Translations under genes and position numbers: made by a program
Shown: positions 56,379-64,000 of the stretch, in pieces
Numbering within the stretch: the stretch's first letter is position 1
Layout of the letters: every line of letters begins with the position of its first letter
The notes under the pieces: model-generated
The model's input: the letters and a program-made list of their open reading frames with translations, nothing else
What the model was told of the DNA's origin: nothing
Databases searched by the model: none
Source of the DNA: an uncultured Colwellia sp.
GTDB taxonomy: Bacteria; Pseudomonadota; Gammaproteobacteria; Enterobacterales; Alteromonadaceae
Reading direction: 5' to 3'
Length of the DNA: 64,000 nucleotides
Assembly: GCA_913061475.1 (NCBI GenBank)
Contig: CAJXUN010000016.1
Span: 1 to 64,000 of the forward strand

Positions 56379-59300
56379 TTATACTTCTGCCATGGCGATT
56401 GCTTCGTCAATATCAACCGCTACCATACGTGAAACACCTGGTTCAAACATAGTAACTCCAGTTAAATGTGACGCCATCTCCATAGCTATTTTATTATGAC
56501 TTATATATATAAATTGCACTGTTTGCGACATTTCTCGCACTAGATTACAAAAACGACTGACATTTGCATCATCTAAAGGCGCATCCACTTCATCAAGTAA
56601 ACAAAATGGCGCAGGGTTCAATCGAAAAATCGCGAACACTAATGATAATGCGGTCAGCGCTTTTTCTCCACCAGATAATAGATGAATTGTGCTATTTTTT
56701 TTGCCTGGGGGTCTAGCCATGATGGTAACCCCTGTATCTAATAAGTCTTCTCCCGTAAGCGATAAATACGCCTGTCCACCACCAAATACCTTAGGAAAGA
56801 GCAATTGCAGGTCTTTATTAACCTGATCAAAGGTTAATTTAAATTTATGACGACTCTCTTTATCAATTTTTGCAATGGCCGCTTCTAAAGTGGTTATGGC
56901 ATTATTAAGGTCTTGATCTTGTTGGTCAAGGTAACTTTTGCGTTCAAACTGTGTTTCGTATTCTTCAATGGCTGCTAAATTTATCGCCCCGAGCAACTGG
57001 ATGTCTTTCGCCAATTTAATTAAGTGCGCTTGCCAGAACGATTCTTTGGCATTTTTTGGCATAGCAGCAACAACGTCATCAATATTTTGCTGCAAGTCGG
57101 CAAGCACTTCCAGCGCGCTTTCTGCTCTTAATTTAAACCCTTCACTGTCTAACTGTAAGCGTGCGAGCTGTTCTCTTAATACCGCTATTTTATTTTGATT
57201 GGTTTTTTGCCCTAATTCTAATTCCGCCAAACGCGTTTGACTGTCATTTAAGGTTTTCTGATTAAATTGTAACTTTTCATTAATTGCCACTAAATTATCA
57301 AGCCATTCTGGCAATTGCTGTTCAAAAGCTTGTAGTGGTTCACTGTTATCAGAAACCACTTGGCTATTACTGGTTAACCTTAGCGTTAACAAGTTAATAT
57401 TTTCTTGATTGGATCGAATACTTTGCTCACGTTGCAATCGTTGACTTTTAAGCTGCTCAACCACCAAGCTTAACTGATGACGTCGTTGATGTAAGTCTTG
57501 ACTGCGACTTTGAATTTCTTCAATCGCCTGCTGTACATGTGTTTGTTGTTGAGAAAAATCATCAACTTCATTTCCAATATCATCAAGCAACGGAGTTAAT
57601 TGTAGTTGAAAGTCTGCTAACTTTTGTTTGGCAATATTTTCACGTTTTTCTAAATCATCAATTTGTAGCACGAGTTTTTTTTGCTGCTCGCGCTGGTAAA
57701 TATCATCCTGCGCTTGTGATGATATAGCTTTCTCTAGCTCATTAAGCTTACTTTGTAGGCTGGCTAAGCTATCATTTTTAGCCAGTTTATCGCTCTCTAC
57801 CTGCGCAAGCTGCTCATTAAATTGGCGTTGTTGCTGCTCAAGTTGTTGTTGCTTTAACTTTAATTGCCCAATAGTGGCTTGTTCGGTTTCAAGCTTGCGC
57901 TGTAAACTAATATAGTCATAACCTTGTTCAAGTTTACCTTTTGACAACATTGCATGATTAAGCCAAGTACCATCCTGACAAATAATGCTTTCGCCACGCT
58001 TTAGCGCCGTTAACTGTTGTTTTGCTTGCTGATAACTATCGGCTAATAAAATATTATTAAAGTAATGAGTTAGCGCGGTAACCCCGGATACTTTACTGGC
58101 TAACGTGTTTGCTTGTATTGTTAACGGCTGTTGAGTGCTATTATTGTTAGTTGTCGCGCCTTGATAAACAAAACAGAGGTTATCAGCAGTTAAGTTACCC
58201 TCGCTATCAGCGTCAGGTAATATCGCAATAACGTGACCCGCTAACCAATGTGATAACGCCACTTCAACAGCCAACTCCCAACCATGCACAACATCGAGTT
58301 GACTTTGCAATGAAACAACATCATTTATACCTTGTAACGCAAGCCACTTCGCTTGCTTTTCACTCCAGGGTGATTTATCGCTAAGCTTGACCTTTAACTC
58401 ATCAATGACCTGTTGTTTGACTGCGACTTGCCCAGTTGTAACGGCTAACTCTTGCTGTTGCATTTGAATGTTCTGTTGCAGTTCTGTTGCTTTTTGCCCG
58501 CATTCATTCAATTGATTTTTTATTTTCGTTATAGAGGCCAACTCATCATTACGCTGTTGCTGAAGTTGCTGCTCTGCGACACTATCTTGTGCGGGCAATA
58601 GCTTAATTTGCTCTCGCAAAGGTATAACTTGTTGAGTTATTTGCTCGATAATCGTTTGTTGTTGCGTAATATTGGCATGTACAGTCAATTTTTTTTCTTG
58701 TAGCTCAGTACGCTTTTGTTGCTGTTGCTGCCACTGGCTTTGCAAATGTTTTTGGCTAACTTGCTGTTGTTTAAGCTCCGTTTGACAAAGCTCTAACGAA
58801 TCTTCTATTCTTTGTAGCTGAGGTTGTTGCTCATTTAACTGCTGATTGCCCAAATGTAATTGCTCTTGCTCAGTTAGGATCAGTTGTTGGGCATTGAGTA
58901 ACTGCTGTTGAGTCAGTTTATTATCACTTTGTGTTTTTTCAGACTGCTCTTTCAAATATTTTACTTGTTGTTCAGCCCTTGCAATATCTTGCGTTAAATT
59001 AAGTTTTTGCTGATGCAACGTTTGATTATTATCGTTACAGGCCAATACAGTAGTTTTTAACTCTATAATCGCTAAATCATGTTGGCTGAGTTGAGCATTG
59101 TGGCTTTCAATTTTATTTTCAATCGCTAAAATGCGAGTTTGGTGCTCTCGCCTTTGCAGGTCGAATTTTTGCCAACGTAAAACAGCTAACTCGGCTTTAT
59201 ACTTACGTTCTTGTTGCTTTAATGATCGGAAACGCTTAGCGGCTTCAGCCTGTTGATGAAGCTTGTCGATCTGAACATCAAGTTCAAGACGAATATCGCT

Positions 59301-59882
59301 TAATCTGGCTAAGTTTTCTCTGGTGTGACGGATTCTGTTTTCGGTTTCTTTACGGCGCTCTTTATATTTTGAGATGCCTGCGGCTTCTTCAATAAATACT
59401 CGTAATTCTTGCGGTTTAGATTCAATTAATCGGGAAATAGTGCCTTGTTCGATAATCGCGTAACTACGCGGCCCAAGGCCAGTGCCAAGAAAAATATCAG
59501 TAATATCTCTACGGCGACATTTTGTGCCATTTAAAAAATAGTTATTGATACCTTCACGGTTAACGATACGACGCACAGAAACTTGGTTACGATCAGCCAT
59601 ATTACCTTGAATACGGCCCTGAGTATTGTCAAACACCAGTTCAACACTGGCTTGACCAATAGGCTTTCGCGTAGCAGCACCATTAAATATAACATCGGTC
59701 ATGGCATCACCACGCAAGTTCTTCGCTGAACTTTCGCCTAATACCCAACGCACGGCATCAATTATATTCGATTTTCCACAGCCATTGGGTCCAACGATAG
59801 CGGTCATTTGTTGTTCAAATGGCACAATGGTTGGATCAACAAATGATTTAAAACCTGCCAACTTTATATGCTTGAGTCGCAT
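56379..59882 (-). CDS. smc: Chromosome segregation protein SMC
   Basis: A 1167-residue SMC ATPase. The N-terminal head has Walker A in GPNGCGKSN (31-39), two long coiled coils rich in Gln flank a hinge domain (about 520-645, from WLALQGINDVVSLQSQLDVVHGWE), and the C-terminal head has the ABC signature LLSGGEKALTALSL and Walker B FCLLDEVDAPLDD. This is the true SMC with ScpAB partners rather than MukB, as usual in Alteromonadales. Ends 14 bp before zipA. Confidence 0.96.
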   Translation of the reverse strand: MRLKHIKLAGFKSFVDPTIVPFEQQMTAIVGPNGCGKSNIIDAVRWVLGESSAKNLRGDAMTDVIFNGAATRKPIGQASVELVFDNTQGRIQGNMADRNQVSVRRIVNREGINNYFLNGTKCRRRDITDIFLGTGLGPRSYAIIEQGTISRLIESKPQELRVFIEEAAGISKYKERRKETENRIRHTRENLARLSDIRLELDVQIDKLHQQAEAAKRFRSLKQQERKYKAELAVLRWQKFDLQRREHQTRILAIENKIESHNAQLSQHDLAIIELKTTVLACNDNNQTLHQQKLNLTQDIARAEQQVKYLKEQSEKTQSDNKLTQQQLLNAQQLILTEQEQLHLGNQQLNEQQPQLQRIEDSLELCQTELKQQQVSQKHLQSQWQQQQQKRTELQEKKLTVHANITQQQTIIEQITQQVIPLREQIKLLPAQDSVAEQQLQQQRNDELASITKIKNQLNECGQKATELQQNIQMQQQELAVTTGQVAVKQQVIDELKVKLSDKSPWSEKQAKWLALQGINDVVSLQSQLDVVHGWELAVEVALSHWLAGHVIAILPDADSEGNLTADNLCFVYQGATTNNNSTQQPLTIQANTLASKVSGVTALTHYFNNILLADSYQQAKQQLTALKRGESIICQDGTWLNHAMLSKGKLEQGYDYISLQRKLETEQATIGQLKLKQQQLEQQQRQFNEQLAQVESDKLAKNDSLASLQSKLNELEKAISSQAQDDIYQREQQKKLVLQIDDLEKRENIAKQKLADFQLQLTPLLDDIGNEVDDFSQQQTHVQQAIEEIQSRSQDLHQRRHQLSLVVEQLKSQRLQREQSIRSNQENINLLTLRLTSNSQVVSDNSEPLQAFEQQLPEWLDNLVAINEKLQFNQKTLNDSQTRLAELELGQKTNQNKIAVLREQLARLQLDSEGFKLRAESALEVLADLQQNIDDVVAAMPKNAKESFWQAHLIKLAKDIQLLGAINLAAIEEYETQFERKSYLDQQDQDLNNAITTLEAAIAKIDKESRHKFKLTFDQVNKDLQLLFPKVFGGGQAYLSLTGEDLLDTGVTIMARPPGKKNSTIHLLSGGEKALTALSLVFAIFRLNPAPFCLLDEVDAPLDDANVSRFCNLVREMSQTVQFIYISHNKIAMEMASHLTGVTMFEPGVSRMVAVDIDEAIAMAEV

Positions 59883-60030
59883 TAAATCGAATAACCTAAT
59901 CGTTGCTAGTAACTGTCAAAATTTCAACAAAATAGTAGTGAAATTTGAACAATTTAAAAAAAATAAGTCAAAACCTATATAATTGCCGTCACTGTAGCAG
60001 AAATTGATGCAATTTGTAACATCACAATGC

Positions 60031-60059
60031 TGTTCATATCCAGCTAAGGATCCTATAAT
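60031..60059 (+). promoter_or_regulatory. Possible cysZ promoter
   Basis: TATAAT at 60054-60059 is a perfect -10 about 40 nt before the cysZ start. The best -35 at 17-bp spacing is TGTTCA (60031-60036), which is weak, so activator help is possible. Confidence 0.4.
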
Positions 60060-60099
60060 CGAGCTATGAATATCAACTAGTTAGGTTAATTAAACAACA

Positions 60100-60855
60100 A
60101 TGAATAGTCACAACAAATCTCCTTTAGCAAACGGTGGCGCTGGGTATTTTATCAAAGGCTTTGAGCTGATCCGAACGCCAGGTATTCGCCGTTTTGTTTT
60201 TATCCCGTTAACGGTCAACCTGATACTTTTTGGCTATGCATTTTATTATATGTTTTTGCAGCTCGAAAGTTATATGTTGACGCTAGAAGATTGGCTCGGT
60301 GAATCATTTTCTTGGCTAAGTAGCTTTATTTGGCCATTAGCGGTTTTATTTATATTGGTTGTTTTTTCATTTATTTTCAGCTCAGTTGCCAATTGGTTAG
60401 CCGCGCCTTTCAATGGTCTTTTGTCAGAAAAAGTAGAGGCCTTACTGACAAATCAACCACTGAACGATGGCAGTGCTTTTGATGTGGTGAAAGACATTCC
60501 AAGAACCCTCGACCGTGAGCTTAGCAAGTTTGGTTATTATCTGCCGCGCGCTATTGGCTTCTTTTTACTTTATTGGATATTACCAGTTATTGGTCAAGTG
60601 CTTTGGTTTTTATTTCTTGCTTGGATGATGGCAATACAATATAAAGATTACCCATTTGATAATCATAAAATTAGCTTTACTGATATGCGCCATGCGTTAA
60701 CACAACGTAAGGGGTTAAGTTATAGTTTTGGTATTACGACGGCACTATTTTCGATGATCCCCTTAGTCAATTTAGTGGTTATGCCGGTGGCCATTTGTGG
60801 CGCGACAGCGCTTTGGGTCGATCACTATCGTGACGAATTTGTTGACCGTTCATAG
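60100..60855 (+). CDS. cysZ: Sulfate transporter CysZ
   Basis: A 251-residue inner-membrane protein of the CysZ/EI24 family, close to the 253 residues of E. coli CysZ. Diagnostic stretches include GAGYFIKGFELIRTPGIRRFVFIPLTVN, NWLAAPFNGLLSEKVE, PRTLDRELSKFGYYLPRAI and QYKDYPFDNHKISF. Hydrophobic helices are at about residues 30-55, 70-100, 145-165 and 205-230. It takes up sulfate for cysteine synthesis. Divergent from smc as in several genomes. Confidence 0.93.
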   Translation: MNSHNKSPLANGGAGYFIKGFELIRTPGIRRFVFIPLTVNLILFGYAFYYMFLQLESYMLTLEDWLGESFSWLSSFIWPLAVLFILVVFSFIFSSVANWLAAPFNGLLSEKVEALLTNQPLNDGSAFDVVKDIPRTLDRELSKFGYYLPRAIGFFLLYWILPVIGQVLWFLFLAWMMAIQYKDYPFDNHKISFTDMRHALTQRKGLSYSFGITTALFSMIPLVNLVVMPVAICGATALWVDHYRDEFVDRS

Positions 60856-60920
60856 AAATCAAATAATAATCGTTAAGTTATTAAGTTTTAAACAATCAGC
60901 ATAAGCATTAAACATACTTT

Positions 60921-60973
60921 GGTGCTTGTTTGAACGCCTGGTGAAATACTCATCAGTATACAAAACAAGCACC
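60921..60973. repeat. 11-bp inverted repeat downstream of cysZ
   Basis: GGTGCTTGTTT (60921-60931) and AAACAAGCACC (60963-60973) with a 31-nt spacer. Could be a terminator of cysZ or an operator for the following gene. No T tract clearly follows. Confidence 0.4.
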
Positions 60974-61055
60974 TTAGCGAAAGTTTGACAGCAAAAAAAT
61001 CAAGGTGCACACTAAATACTTGTGTATTACATTAAGAATTAATAAGGATCCAGTG

Positions 61056-61460
61056 ATGCAACCACTGCGTTTTATAGCTAAGAAAGCAATTTTACCTAGC
61101 GCGCTATTACTACTTACCATCAGTTTGATATTTAATATCAACAGTGCTCATGCAGAAACAATTGATAGCGGGAAAAGTACACTAGAAAAAATTGATATTG
61201 CGATTATTAACGATGCACGTATCTTTGCGAAATTTGATGAAAGCATGCCGGCGGTGGTTAATTACTTCACCCCATTAACAGAAGGTGCTGTCATCGATTT
61301 TTATAATAAGAGTTACGGTGAACCGGTTAAACGTGAACGTAAGCGCGGCCGTTTAACACTGAATTATCAACAAACACAACAGCAAATACGCGTGGTTATT
61401 TCTCAACAAAACAACTTACGCCAAGTTGATGTGCTGGTTGAAAAAAGCATGCAAAAGTAA
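61056..61460 (+). CDS. Periplasmic protein of unknown function
   Basis: A 134-residue exported protein with a signal peptide of about 33 residues (ISLIFNINSAHA-ET) and a mature part with ARIFAKFDESMPAVVNYFTP and a basic KRERKRGRLTLNY stretch, probably a small alpha/beta fold. I do not recognise the family. ATG 61056 has AAGGA 8 nt upstream, and an ATG 17 codons earlier lacks both a site and a proper signal sequence start. It is 200 bp downstream of cysZ. Confidence 0.65.
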   Translation: MQPLRFIAKKAILPSALLLLTISLIFNINSAHAETIDSGKSTLEKIDIAIINDARIFAKFDESMPAVVNYFTPLTEGAVIDFYNKSYGEPVKRERKRGRLTLNYQQTQQQIRVVISQQNNLRQVDVLVEKSMQK

Positions 61461-61618
61461 TAATTCACCGTAGCAGCATTAAACCAAGCTAATAAAGTAA
61501 CAATTGGCTAGCTTGGTTAGAATACCGATTAAGCACTAACTTACTCGGCCTAAAGGCTCCTTTAATCTTTAAGTAGTCACGCTGCAAACGTTTTATATCT
61601 ATCGTACTAAATTATCGC

Positions 61619-62338
61619 TTAACTAACGTGTCCTCTCACTTGTAATTTTTTATCACGTTTTTTTATATGTGCGATACTGCTGCTACCTAACCAAAGAGCC
61701 GCAATATCGGTGTATTCTTTATTACCGCTAAGCCTTAGTAATTTATCTTTTATCGCAAGATCAAAATCGTCCCAGCCCATCCAGATTCTGGTCAGTTTTC
61801 TAGCTGAAACCTCAATTTTAACATCCACTGAAAAGCCTCGATTGATATAGCAGAGATCAATTTCATTATTTTCAAAGATCAACCAATGCTCACTTTTATT
61901 TTCAGCAACGTCGGTAAGGAAAAAGTATACGATAAATGGATCAGGCAATACGGGATGTATATTCATATTACGCCTAATGTCCCACATCAGAAAACTAGCA
62001 TCAATATTCTCAAGTGATGGTTCAGTTTCCAACCATTCTTGCCCCCAAGATGCCATGGTAAAAACAATCGGTTCAAGCGCATGTCCTGCTTGAGTCAAAA
62101 TATACTCTATTTGACCGGTAGAACGTTTTTCATGGCGAGTGATTAAGCCGATCTGTACTAGCTCTTTTAAGCGAGTCGACAATAGGGTTCTCGACATTCG
62201 CGGTACGCCTCGACTAATGTCATTAAAGTTTGTTGACCCGAACAACAGTTCTCTAAATATCAGTAATGTCCACCTATTACAAAGAAATTCTGATGCCATT
62301 GCTAGCGGGCAATACTGTCCATAAGATGTCGAGCTCAT
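61619..62338 (-). CDS. HxlR-family transcriptional regulator with SCP2-like C-terminal domain
   Basis: A 239-residue regulator. The HxlR winged helix is at about 8-100: YCPLAMASEFLCNRWTLLIFRELLFG with its conserved Cys10, RMSRTLLSTRLKELVQIGLI as recognition region, and the YILTQAGHAL wing. The extra C-terminal half (about 130-225) has an SCP2/sterol-carrier-like pattern (IDLCYINRGFSVDVKIEVSARKLTRIWMG) that may bind a hydrophobic ligand. It is divergent from an FAD oxidase, its likely target. Confidence 0.85.
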   Translation of the reverse strand: MSSTSYGQYCPLAMASEFLCNRWTLLIFRELLFGSTNFNDISRGVPRMSRTLLSTRLKELVQIGLITRHEKRSTGQIEYILTQAGHALEPIVFTMASWGQEWLETEPSLENIDASFLMWDIRRNMNIHPVLPDPFIVYFFLTDVAENKSEHWLIFENNEIDLCYINRGFSVDVKIEVSARKLTRIWMGWDDFDLAIKDKLLRLSGNKEYTDIAALWLGSSSIAHIKKRDKKLQVRGHVS

Positions 62339-62399
62339 GTTGTTTTCCTTGGTCTAAGCACTCATTAAAGTCTAACGGCTATTGCATTTCGCGCAAGCA

Positions 62400-62421
62400 A
62401 GGTAGTAAATTTTATGTACCT
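62400..62421. promoter_or_regulatory. Candidate operator in the HxlR/oxidase divergent region
   Basis: AGGTA (62400-62404) and TACCT (62417-62421) form an inverted repeat with a 12-bp AT-rich spacer, midway between the divergent genes. This geometry suits a dimeric winged-helix protein, but the half-sites are short and the assignment is tentative. Confidence 0.35.
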
Positions 62422-62499
62422 AGTAGTCCAAACCATGCACTAGACAAGCTCAACGGTTACTTCTAACGTAGAGAGAGTGGAATAAAAAGGACAACGACC

Positions 62500-63924
62500 A
62501 TGAGTATTCAAATAAATAGTAATGATGGAAAAAGTATCTATTTAGGAGCTGATATCATTGACAGTTTTTCAGCCAATTTACGCGGCGAGCTATTAAATGC
62601 TAAACATCCAAAGTATGGACAAGCCAGGCAAGTATGGAATGGCATGATCAATAAATCCCCTGCGCTTATTGCTTGTTGTACGGGGGCTACCGATGTGGTT
62701 ACAGTAGTAACATTTGCTCGTGATCATAACTTATTGCTGTCGGTAAAAGGTGGCGGGCATAATATTGCGGGCAGTGCGGTTTGTGATGGAGGATTAACGC
62801 TAGATTTAAGTGCAATGAACGGTGTGCTAGTTGACGTAAAAAACCGCACGGTACAAGTACAAAGCGGCGCGTTACTCGGGGATATTGATCATGAAACCCA
62901 GCGTTTTGGTTTAGCGGTTCCGACTGGTATAAATTCAACTACGGGTATCGCTGGACTTGCCTTAGGAGGTGGTTATGGCTGGTTGAGTAGAGCCTTTGGC
63001 CATACCGTTGACAATATTTTGTCGGCTGACATCGTCACGGCAAATGGTGAATTTTTACACTTGTCGGAACAAGAAAATATCGATTTATTTTGGGCTATTC
63101 GCGGTGGCAGTGGTAATTTTGGCGTTGTCACTAACTTTACCTTTAAGTTACATTCAGTTGGCCCGACGATCCTCAGTGGTCCCGTGATCTTTCCAATAAC
63201 GCAAGCAAAACAGGTATTGCAGCAATATACTCGCTTAGCGCGTGAATTACCGGACCAAGCTTCATGTTGGTTTGTTATTCGCCAAGCACCAGCGTTTCCC
63301 TTTCTTGACGAAATTCATCATGGTGAAACCGTGTTAATATTGGCCATGTCTTATGTTGGCGATATCGAAGCAGGTGAAAAAGCATTAGCACCCTTGCGTG
63401 CGCTCGGTCAGCCACTTGCCGATGCTGTTGGCCCCTGCCCTTATAAAGGCTGGCAGGCTGCATTTGATCCCTTATTAGCCGCTGGGGCTCGTAATTATTG
63501 GAAGTCGAGTGACTTTACCGACATATCAGAACAGGTCATTGATATTTTACTCGCCGCTTCATCCAACTTACCGTCAAATGAATGTGAAATTTTCATTGCA
63601 CAGCTCGGCGGAGCAGCATCCCGTGTGCCATCAGATGCTATGGCTTACCCGCATCGTTCAACAGCATACACCATGAATATTCATGGTCGTTGGCAATCAC
63701 CAGCACTTGATGACGAAGCTATCGCTTGGGTGCGAGAATTATTTAATCAGGTAGAAATATTCTCGACAGGCAGTGTTTATGTTAATTTCGTGCCTGAAAA
63801 TGGTGAAATTAGAAAAATTGGCCCCTACGGGGCAAATAAAGCACGTTTAGAAAAAATCAAAGGAAAAGTAGATCCAAGTAACTTATTCCATACCAATATA
63901 AATATTGCACCGAAACTTAATTAA
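62500..63924 (+). CDS. FAD-binding berberine-bridge-type oxidoreductase
   Basis: A 474-residue flavoenzyme of the FAD-linked oxidase class (PCMH fold) with a C-terminal BBE segment. VKGGGHNIAGSAVCDGG places the FAD-linking His87. Further motifs are GLALGGGYGWLSRAFGHTVDNIL, FWAIRGGSGNFGVVT, and the terminal YVNFVPENGE, YGANKARLEKIKGKVDPSNLFHTNINI. The second, cysteinyl, FAD attachment of bicovalent members appears absent. No signal peptide, so cytoplasmic, like 6-hydroxynicotine oxidase or sugar oxidases. Substrate unknown. GAGAGAGTGG precedes the start at moderate distance. Likely controlled by the divergent HxlR protein. Confidence 0.87.
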   Translation: MSIQINSNDGKSIYLGADIIDSFSANLRGELLNAKHPKYGQARQVWNGMINKSPALIACCTGATDVVTVVTFARDHNLLLSVKGGGHNIAGSAVCDGGLTLDLSAMNGVLVDVKNRTVQVQSGALLGDIDHETQRFGLAVPTGINSTTGIAGLALGGGYGWLSRAFGHTVDNILSADIVTANGEFLHLSEQENIDLFWAIRGGSGNFGVVTNFTFKLHSVGPTILSGPVIFPITQAKQVLQQYTRLARELPDQASCWFVIRQAPAFPFLDEIHHGETVLILAMSYVGDIEAGEKALAPLRALGQPLADAVGPCPYKGWQAAFDPLLAAGARNYWKSSDFTDISEQVIDILLAASSNLPSNECEIFIAQLGGAASRVPSDAMAYPHRSTAYTMNIHGRWQSPALDDEAIAWVRELFNQVEIFSTGSVYVNFVPENGEIRKIGPYGANKARLEKIKGKVDPSNLFHTNINIAPKLN

Positions 63925-63946
63925 CTTCATTTTTGTCGGCATAAAA

Positions 63947-63972
63947 AAGCCGAGCATTAAATAGCTCGGCTT
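63947..63972 (+). terminator. Hairpin after the FAD oxidase gene
   Basis: AAGCCGAGC (63947-63955) pairs with GCTCGGCTT (63964-63972) across an 8-nt loop, 23 bp after the stop codon. The tail TTAAAATAA is only weakly T-rich, so termination efficiency is uncertain. Confidence 0.6.
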
Positions 63973-64000
63973 AAAATAAAAGTATTTATAGCAACTAGTT

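Overview
The window is AT-rich DNA from a marine gammaproteobacterium, most likely Alteromonadales of the Colwelliaceae type (Colwellia, Thalassotalea and relatives). This rests on the gene orders rlmE-ftsH-folP-glmM-tpiA-secG-tRNA-Leu(GAG), dapB-carA-carB-greA and ligA-zipA-smc-cysZ, plus AT-rich codon use, DUF2750, DUF3392 and DUF6435 proteins, and spondin-domain exoproteins. The species is not proven by the sequence. The window is chromosomal: no phage, plasmid, CRISPR or complete insertion sequence was seen. One 265-bp MITE-like element and one 51-bp tandem repeat are present.

Layout. 0-5 kb: the end of a MacB/FtsX-type ABC permease, an NtrC-class two-component pair, DUF6435, an exonuclease/endonuclease/phosphatase-fold protein and a small membrane protein. 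5-8 kb (minus): an envelope lipoprotein operon (COG3014, YcfL-like, LpoB) and a glycine-zipper protein. 8.6-13.6 kb: three tandem secreted Sel1-repeat paralogues facing a membrane-anchored winged-helix regulator. 13.8-16.6 kb (minus): a four-gene bufferin/Hvf-type copper-RiPP operon whose precursor carries two near-identical six-cysteine modules. 17-20.5 kb: assorted enzymes and a 57-aa gene. 20.7-24 kb: ydbH-ynbE-ydbL, an intermembrane lipid-transport bridge. 24-27 kb: a cfrX-cmpX-sigX operon divergent from an OprF/OmpA porin, a rearranged form of the Pseudomonas sigX-oprF locus. 27.4-28.1 kb: a secreted lipase-like protein with a large 5' hairpin.

28.4-44.8 kb is the conserved core: tRNA-Leu, secG, tpiA, glmM, folP, ftsH, rlmE, yhbY, a rhodanese, the MITE, greA, carB, carA, dapB, an NTF2-like protein, fklB and panE. 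At 45-46.5 kb an NhaC-superfamily transporter sits behind a consensus sigma-70 promoter abutted by a perfect met box, which points to a MetJ-regulated methionine transporter (MetT type). 46.6-52 kb: an M48 lipoprotein protease, an OmpR-class two-component system, two spondin-domain proteins behind an 11-bp-periodic direct-repeat operator, and a secreted 2H-phosphoesterase-like protein. 52-61.5 kb: DUF3392, ligA, zipA, smc, cysZ and a small periplasmic protein. 61.6-64 kb: an HxlR-type regulator divergent from a berberine-bridge-type FAD oxidase.

The strongest leads are the duplicated-module bufferin-like operon, the Sel1 trio with its one-component regulator, the met-box/transporter link, the split sigX-oprF locus and the 11-bp repeats in front of the spondin pair. 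No entirely new system can be proven from the sequence alone.
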